The translations under genes and the position numbers were made by a program. The notes below the pieces were generated by a model. It saw nothing but the letters and a program-made list of their open reading frames with translations. It ran no database searches and had not been told where the DNA came from. Of a DNA stretch of 64,000 nt, positions 57,923 to 64,000 are shown piece after piece. Position 1 is the stretch's first letter; each line of letters opens with the position of its first letter. The DNA comes from Bugula neritina (taxonomy: Eukaryota; Bryozoa; Gymnolaemata; Cheilostomatida; Bugulidae), in contig OZ037770.1 in the NCBI GenBank assembly GCA_964035545.1, positions 4,445,662 to 4,509,661 of the forward strand, in the 5' to 3' direction.

Positions 57923-60900
57923 TCACCCCATAATCCTGTATTTTAACTCAGAGTTGAGGAGTTGTCGTTCTTGTCTAGAGTTGGCTATCAGAGAGGAATT
58001 TTCATGAGAACGTCTTGACAGGTATGGCAAAGACTCGCTGATTGTACCAACAGCCACTGATTTATACACAGGATATCCCTTTTGACCTAAATACAACAGG
58101 ATATTGAGAATAAATATTTATTGACAAGCTTCTCGTATAGTTCGATGGAAATTGTCTTCTTTTTAAAGAATATTTTTCCAGAAATAGGTATATATAGGTG
58201 GCTGAGTATTATAGGTTTAGATAGTTTGAAGGAATTACTAACTACAGAGGAAGGTATGTTTAAACAGGTCAAGTTCCGTTGGATTTTGAATTTTTACTGA
58301 GTTTAAAACAGTGCGACTTTGAATTTTATTGCATGATTCTCATCTGCATTGAAGAGTTTAAAGTTGATTTGTAACTTAACAAATTTTCCGGGTTTATAGT
58401 CGCTAACCCTACAACAGTCCCAGATAGAAAAAGTAAACTACAATTTTCTCTTTTATGTTGTAAAAGAAAATTATGACTGAGTACCCTTCTTCAACTCACC
58501 AGTGGTCTTTGTATAAGATGGAACTGCTGTCTATATGCTTACTAAGCCTGTGCTTTAACCACTAGATCATGCTGCAATAGTTACACTTACCTAGAGTATA
58601 TGTTATGTGGTCACACATCCCATAAACATGAGCAAGGATCACTTTCCTGTCTTTACTCAAAATACCATAACTTCTCATTCTACATGAGAATAATAATACT
58701 AGCTATCTTGAGTTTATATAATATATTATGCGTGCACATGCAGATATAGTGTATATGAACATTGCGTCAGAGGAAGGTGGATTATGCAAAGTTGTTAGTA
58801 ATAAGACATTTGACCAGTTTCCACCACATGACCAGCTACAATTAAACTGGTAAAACTATATCTACCTTTGCACAGCCTGTTTGATGGAGTCTTGGTTATG
58901 AGAAGCGAGAACAAATCTGATTTGTCTCCCCTGGTTGCTGTTATCACGGATCTTCTGCAGTAGCCAGTTGGCTGTAGAGTTGTATGAGTTATGTGTAGCC
59001 TGTATTCCATCGTGTACAGGACAAGGATGATCTTGAATTTTAGCTTCATTTTCCTCAGCTACCATGTACGCGCCCCTTACCAACTTAGCTGAAATATCAA
59101 ACACACAGTTTTTAGAACCTCAGCCTTCTGTTATATGGACAGCAAGAAATCAAATAATTCTACATAATATACGTGTGAATCAGTCAAAAGGAAGTAAATA
59201 AACATTCCCAAGTGATTAAACAAATATAATATTGAACTATACCCATCTGTTGATAAAAAATTTAAAATTAACTGCATTTTGTCAAAGTTTATATTATGAA
59301 CAAGCTCATTTTAATATAAGTTAAGTGTTTTGTTTTTTTACAAGAGCCCACTATTGTAGAACCATTAGAGTACAATTGGATGCGTCAATAACTTTTAAAA
59401 GTCATTTTGAGTTATGCCAATCAGCCGAATAAAGGACATTGGAAGGTCACATGAATCCACAAAATAGAGTATAAACTGTAATAGATTATCTCAAATCAAT
59501 CTTTAATCTAATATACAATATGTTTGTGATTGTGAAGCAGAATTCCCTATCAATTATTTATGTGTTTGCTAGTTCAACCTATTGGGAATTTTAATTATTA
59601 TTTATATACTTGGGAGTTGCTCTCTTAAATTATGGTGAAGGCCAGAGTATAGACAACTCCGTATGCTAATCAGCTAATCAACTGGAAAACTGACTGACTC
59701 ACCCCCATAGTGAAGGTTATTCTTCTCGGCAAAATTGAATTCCCACTGCAAGGCCTCAAATGACTTCTACAATGTGCAAGAAACAACCAACATAGTGTGC
59801 ACACATGAAGACATCTTTGTAGAATAGGTTATACAATTACCAAAAATATATTTACATGGAGAAACAAAAACACATCTTCTGCGCATTGAGAACCAATTTG
59901 GATCAAGTTTAAATTTTTTATAGAAAAAATAATGAAAGAAAGACAACTTTTGTTTGATCTGTAAATCCACATTCTGAAACTTACTATCTGTAGCTAACAG
60001 CAGTCTAACCTTGAGGTAGCATTGTGTTGTGTTCCAAACAACAGCCTTAGTCTTATTACACACTAGACTGAGAGCCATGGCCAAAGCTGTGAGAGCCGGG
60101 TTCGTGTTGGTTTACTCAGGGTCTACCATCAACACGGTATCCGTGGCAGCTGCTTTCTGTCCCACTTCACTGAGCAGAATCAGCCCCGACAGCAATTCTG
60201 GGACGATGCCAGAAGCCCCAGGTGTCTCCGCTAGCCACCTCAGGGTGTCTACAGGTACAGCCTATGTGCTGTATAATGCAGTGAAAGTAGTTATGAATAT
60301 CTGGACAGTTTTTAGTTAATATTTGGATTATTTGAAATGAGTCAACAAACTTATCTAATATGACAAAACCCACAGAAGTTTAAAGTCCTTATCCTAGATG
60401 GCTGAGATATTTTAAAAGCTGACTAAAAACTTAAATTATTATGTAGCACAAGAGTAACAACACGTATGACCTTTACTGAGAATTGACCCTATTACCTTGG
60501 TGTTACTAAGTCAGAAATCTAACCCCTAAACCGCTGCTCCTTCCTAACATATTTATATGATAAGCAGAAGGTATAATGATATGCAGATTTGGTGAAGTCT
60601 ATATATAATTTTTTCAGACTGAGGTCCTTGAGCTTCACAATTGGCGCATTGAGTCTGCACTCCAAACCAAGACACATGATCACAGTATAGGAACATAGTT
60701 GTATGATAAGCAGAAGGTATAATAATATGCATATTTTGTGAAGTTTATAATTATTTTAAACTAATATCTTTGAGCTTTATACACGCAATTGGAACATTGA
60801 ATTTGAACTTCAAATCAAGACACATTATTACAGTATAAGGACTCAGGCTATTCTCATACAAGCCATAAACCTAACAGACTTTCACTTACAAAGATTACAG

Positions 60901-63900
60901 ACTATATCACCACGTCACACTATAATACTACAGGACTTGTATAATATAAGGAGTAAAATAAGGAGAAAAGAGTTAATGTGAACCAGTTACAACTCGCTTC
61001 AACCAAAACACTGGGATATGTAAATTCTTTGTCAATGATGGCTGTCACTGAGACATGACAATATAATAGCTCATGATAAGCTGACTGACAGCACAATAAA
61101 AAACTCATTACTTATGAATTATAACATTTATTTTGTAACAAATCTAAAATCTGCCAGCCTACACTGCAAATGCTCTTATATAATTGAGAGCTCTTCCCCC
61201 CTCCCCCTACACTATGCCCTTTGTATAACCCCCTTTTCCCCTTCCTACACCACTTACGCTCACTGCATAACCATCATTGCGTTATGTGAATAAATTGTTC
61301 ATTTGGTCAACATGCAGAAACAACTACTTTGAATGAAACCACAACCATAAGTTAATACAAACTACAAGCACAATTTAATCTGTTATCATAATGGCAGCCA
61401 AGCTTTTGATGTAGAATGTTCTGGAAATATAATGAATAAACTATGGGGTTGTTTAAATACACAATGGCGTTGTTTCCATGACAACAAAGTCCGTCTACAT
61501 TCACACTAAACATTACATTATTTTGATTGTTATTCTTAAACTTGTGCAAGTCTTGTAAGTTTATGTAAACTCATGTAATTCTTGATTGTTTTCTTTTCAA
61601 ATTCTCAAATATAATTCACACTTTCTATAAAGTGTATAAAGTGTATATATTTGCAGTTGAAATTGAAATTTATGATTTGTGGTTCAAAGTTTGGGTGCAG
61701 AGCAAAATTAGGTTACCGTTATAGTAATATAGGTGAAAACCAAAATATTATATAAAAAAGAACTACAGCCTTAAAAATGAATCAAAACCTAAATTATAGC
61801 CCAAGTCCTAACAGACTAAAAGAAATATCAGATGTTATACCAGGGTTGTGGGTGCGCATGTACTCAGCTGAACTATAAATAACTTTCTCTCTCACTTCAT
61901 CAGACAGTAGGGACAGGGACTTCTGTTCAAATACAATAATAATATATCTCATAAGTATATCAAGACATTTCTTTGAACAGATGTCTTAAATTATAATTAG
62001 ACAATTGAAATTTTTAATGCTTTCACAAACGTAACATACATATATTTTCTCAGGATAAATCTAATTCCGTTGAACTAAATGCCAAGTTTTACCAATTAAA
62101 ATACCGAAACCAGAACTCGTAGCTGAAACAACAAAGCAAGCAGTGAACTCACCAACAGGTGTGAAGTGAACATAGCAGAAATACGAGTTTGCATGTAGGA
62201 GCCATACGGAGTTATCTTTTCAGTAATACCTTCCATCATTTTGATAATGTTTTTAGCATTGCCATTAGCTTCCTGAACCCTTTAAAGCAATCTAATTCAA
62301 TTGCAAAACTTGAATGGAGCCAATAATTAAAAACTGAAAATGAAGTCATTTTTTTGTTCTTAGTTTGCAGTCACAGTTGTCGTTTTGATAAAGATACAAA
62401 ATATTGTTATTAAAAACTTTTTTAATAAAAAGATGCTGATGTATCACTAATGATAAAGTACATCATATGACATGTGTGGATCCCAAAAGTAACAGTTATA
62501 AGATAAAAGTCAAATATACTATGTGAAATTGAATATGTTATATAACATTTGCTGATACCTCATGACACATTGTCAAGCATACGGTATTGGGCTGCATGCA
62601 CTGCAAAAAGCTTCAATGTGAAGCTTGCTATGTTAATTATAATCAGCAAAGTACTGGATCAGATCACATCTCAAATCAAGTCATAGTTCAAGTCAATTAT
62701 GGCAATGCATGACTATAGTGTTGAATGAATTGAAAATACAATATAACCAATGAATAGCTCTATAACAGCATTTATCACAGTTTCTAAAATTCGTTTTGTA
62801 TTCATAGTACCAAAAACTCAAGCAACAAATAGTTCAAGTCTTTGCTATAAAGTTATTAAATACAATTTTATTGATTCCATATTCTATAAAACTATTGTCA
62901 CCACTAGGATCCGATCCCGCACTAACCATTACACCAAAATGTCTATTGGATAATCGCAATAATACGCACTTGCTGAAAACTTAACTCATTCCAGAAAATT
63001 TTTGAAGACAAGTTGCATATAGTCAACACTCTAACTAAGTCCACAGGTAAGTTGAATAAAATTAGCTTGAGTAAACTTTGAGAATTAGTAAGTTATTTAG
63101 CTGTCCCATGCATAAAGAAGGTAGACAACTTAAAAATAATTCTTAGGTATTTCATGAACTACACATTGCTACGCTTCGGGCCGTCATATACCAACCCCCT
63201 AATTTACTTGAAAGAGAAAAGAAACTTACTTGTCTATGGCCTCCATTACCATCAGAACAAATGTGCCACTGTTGGCTTTAGCCAGTTTATCAATATTATA
63301 TCTAACATCGGCTATAGTCACACCCCCAACAAACTGGTCATAGAACAAAGGTTTTACAACGGCAGAAGACAGTCTTTTACCCAGAATTCTCTGTGTCCTT
63401 TCAAATATCTGTAACAAAACAATTGCTGCTCAATACTCTACAAATATTTTCCAACTGAGAAATAATATATGTACAGAACTAACAATATTCTATAACATTG
63501 TTCCACCTTTATATTATGTCTGTTTAAATTACTGAGTGAAGCACATCACCAATTGATGTGATGGCAAAGGTAACTGATATTATTGACTTCGATAATATTG
63601 CTAAAGAATATTTTATTAACTTTTTTATTTACTTTGCTTTCTATAAAATTAGCCTACATAATAATTGGCAAATTTCCAAGTCTTACTGGTTAAAAGTTGT
63701 ATGCTCCTACCACTTATCACAATATTATATTGAGTTATAAGAAGCACACTAAGATGTAAGTTATAATAAACTGTCATATCACATTGTGCAATTTTACAAC
63801 TTCACTATAATAAGATAATGATGTGCAATATTATATAAAGTTGTGGTGTTTTGTAATACGATACCCTATATAATTTACATAATAAGTTTCAAAAGTAACG

Positions 63901-64000
63901 TAAAGCAAGCCTTAGTATGTAACACATAACCTCTGCCGAACTGCTGACGAATGTCCTGTTGGAACAGACTCTGAAGACTGTCAGAGCTCTCACAATCTCC
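57923..64000 (-). CDS. PRODH2-like (hydroxy)proline dehydrogenase, 5' partial, one in-frame stop
   Basis: Exons, high to low: 63931-64000 (continues beyond the window), 63230-63408, 62153-62279, 61841-61922, 60010-60248, 59703-59766, 58866-59088, 58591-58679, 57923-58086 (TGA 57923-57925). All junctions are GT-AG and in phase. The enzyme is an FAD-dependent mitochondrial TIM barrel that oxidises hydroxyproline or proline in collagen breakdown. Recognisable blocks are EIVRALTVFRVCS, FYDQFVGG, NPALTALAMAL, WNTTQCYLK, AKLVRGAYM, ASHNQDSI, YGMCDHI, YPVYKS and YLSRRSHENSS (the substrate-binding YLxRR). NPAL and YKS favour PRODH2 over PRODH1. One codon is a stop: TAA at 60112-60114 in DPE-stop-TN, where PRODH2 has a tyrosine. 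This copy may therefore be inactive, polymorphic or misassembled. Confidence 0.88.
58474..58585 (-). repeat. tRNA-derived SINE, degraded (same family as 2782-3165)
   Basis: On the minus strand GCAGCATGATCTAGTGGTTA, then CTTAGTAAGC, and a tail GGGTACTCAGTCATAA that matches the family tail. Lies in a PRODH2 intron. Confidence 0.65.
60112..60114 (-). other. In-frame TAA in the PRODH2-like gene
   Basis: GAG TAA ACC on the minus strand, in the middle of exon 60010-60248, whose frame is otherwise conserved on both sides (VLMVDPE before, TNTNPALTALAM after). A GT follows GA, but splicing there would need a 35-nt intron and would break the frame. Confidence 0.85.
60470..60545 (-). repeat. tRNA-derived SINE, degraded (same family as 2782-3165)
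   Basis: On the minus strand GGAGCAGCGGTTTAGGGGTT followed by CTTAGTAACACCAAGG and a worn box B. Intronic. Confidence 0.6.
60546..61840. other. PRODH2 intron, no other gene
   Basis: AT-rich. It contains a diverged direct duplication (segments around 60555 and 60705 share GATAAGCAGAAGGTATAAT). No exon seen. Confidence 0.55.
62896..62945 (-). repeat. tRNA-like SINE fragment
   Basis: On the minus strand GGTGTAATGGTTAGTG and GGGATCGGATCC, a worn relative of the element at 35168-35235. Confidence 0.4.

Noticed and set aside
57314-57946. Two plus-strand frames after the CR1-like LINE
   Set aside because: AT-rich, no domain, and they overlap the 3' end of the PRODH2-like gene on the other strand.
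60112-60146. Mini-intron that would remove the TAA from the PRODH2-like gene
   Set aside because: The only candidate is about 35 nt long, would delete conserved NPAL residues and would break the frame. TAA is also not a selenocysteine codon.

Overview
The window reads as nuclear DNA of an early-branching animal, most likely a sponge. The background is AT-rich, the genes have many exons with GT-AG introns, and the families (a ROCO GTPase, an animal-type caspase, a PRODH2-like enzyme, a tyrosine-tailed receptor, SINEs, CR1-like LINEs, a Ty3/gypsy element) are metazoan. The sponge assignment is inference. No bacterial operon, CRISPR array, rRNA or intact tRNA gene was seen. All exon models below were made by hand from splice signals and reading-frame phase.

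Three host genes are supported. (1) 1515-13460, minus: a 10-exon, 545-residue type I membrane receptor with a signal peptide, a lectin-like cysteine-rich domain, one transmembrane helix and a tail rich in tyrosine motifs (ITAM-like pair, YxxP, NPxY). Its introns hold a decayed LINE, a SINE, a 14-bp minisatellite and two MITEs. (2) 38356-51862, plus: a 1434-residue ROCO protein (leucine-rich repeats, then ROC GTPase, then COR) joined in frame to a C-terminal caspase domain with p20 and p10 parts. Seven of its LRR exons are exactly 138 bp, all in the same phase, and arose by tandem duplication. (3) 57923-64000, minus: a PRODH2-like (hydroxy)proline dehydrogenase, 5' end beyond the window, with one in-frame TAA inside an otherwise well-kept reading frame.

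Between genes 1 and 2 lies repeat territory. It holds a 30-bp satellite array of about 2.1 kb (17.77-19.96 kb) inside a region bounded by inverted CCCCCTATG-rich hairpins (about 17.35 and 25.40 kb), two abutting perfect palindromes (23827-23962), and an orphan decayed ROCO LRR exon (26807-27060). There is also a complete, apparently very young Ty3/gypsy retrotransposon (27592-34674) with two identical-looking 343-bp LTRs, a tRNA-Leu-type primer site, gag and pol in one frame separated by a single amber codon, and an extra zinc-finger reading frame after pol.

Inside the ROCO gene a 3.1-kb DNA transposon with 49-bp imperfect terminal inverted repeats (42458-45531) splits the LRR exon array. Between genes 2 and 3 are two dead non-LTR retrotransposons (about 52.66-55.37 kb and 56.21-57.29 kb).

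The most striking biology is the ROCO-caspase fusion: a GTPase switch with an LRR sensor placed where other caspases carry CARD or DED prodomains. That suggests a receptor-like initiator caspase, though function is inferred only from architecture and catalytic residues.
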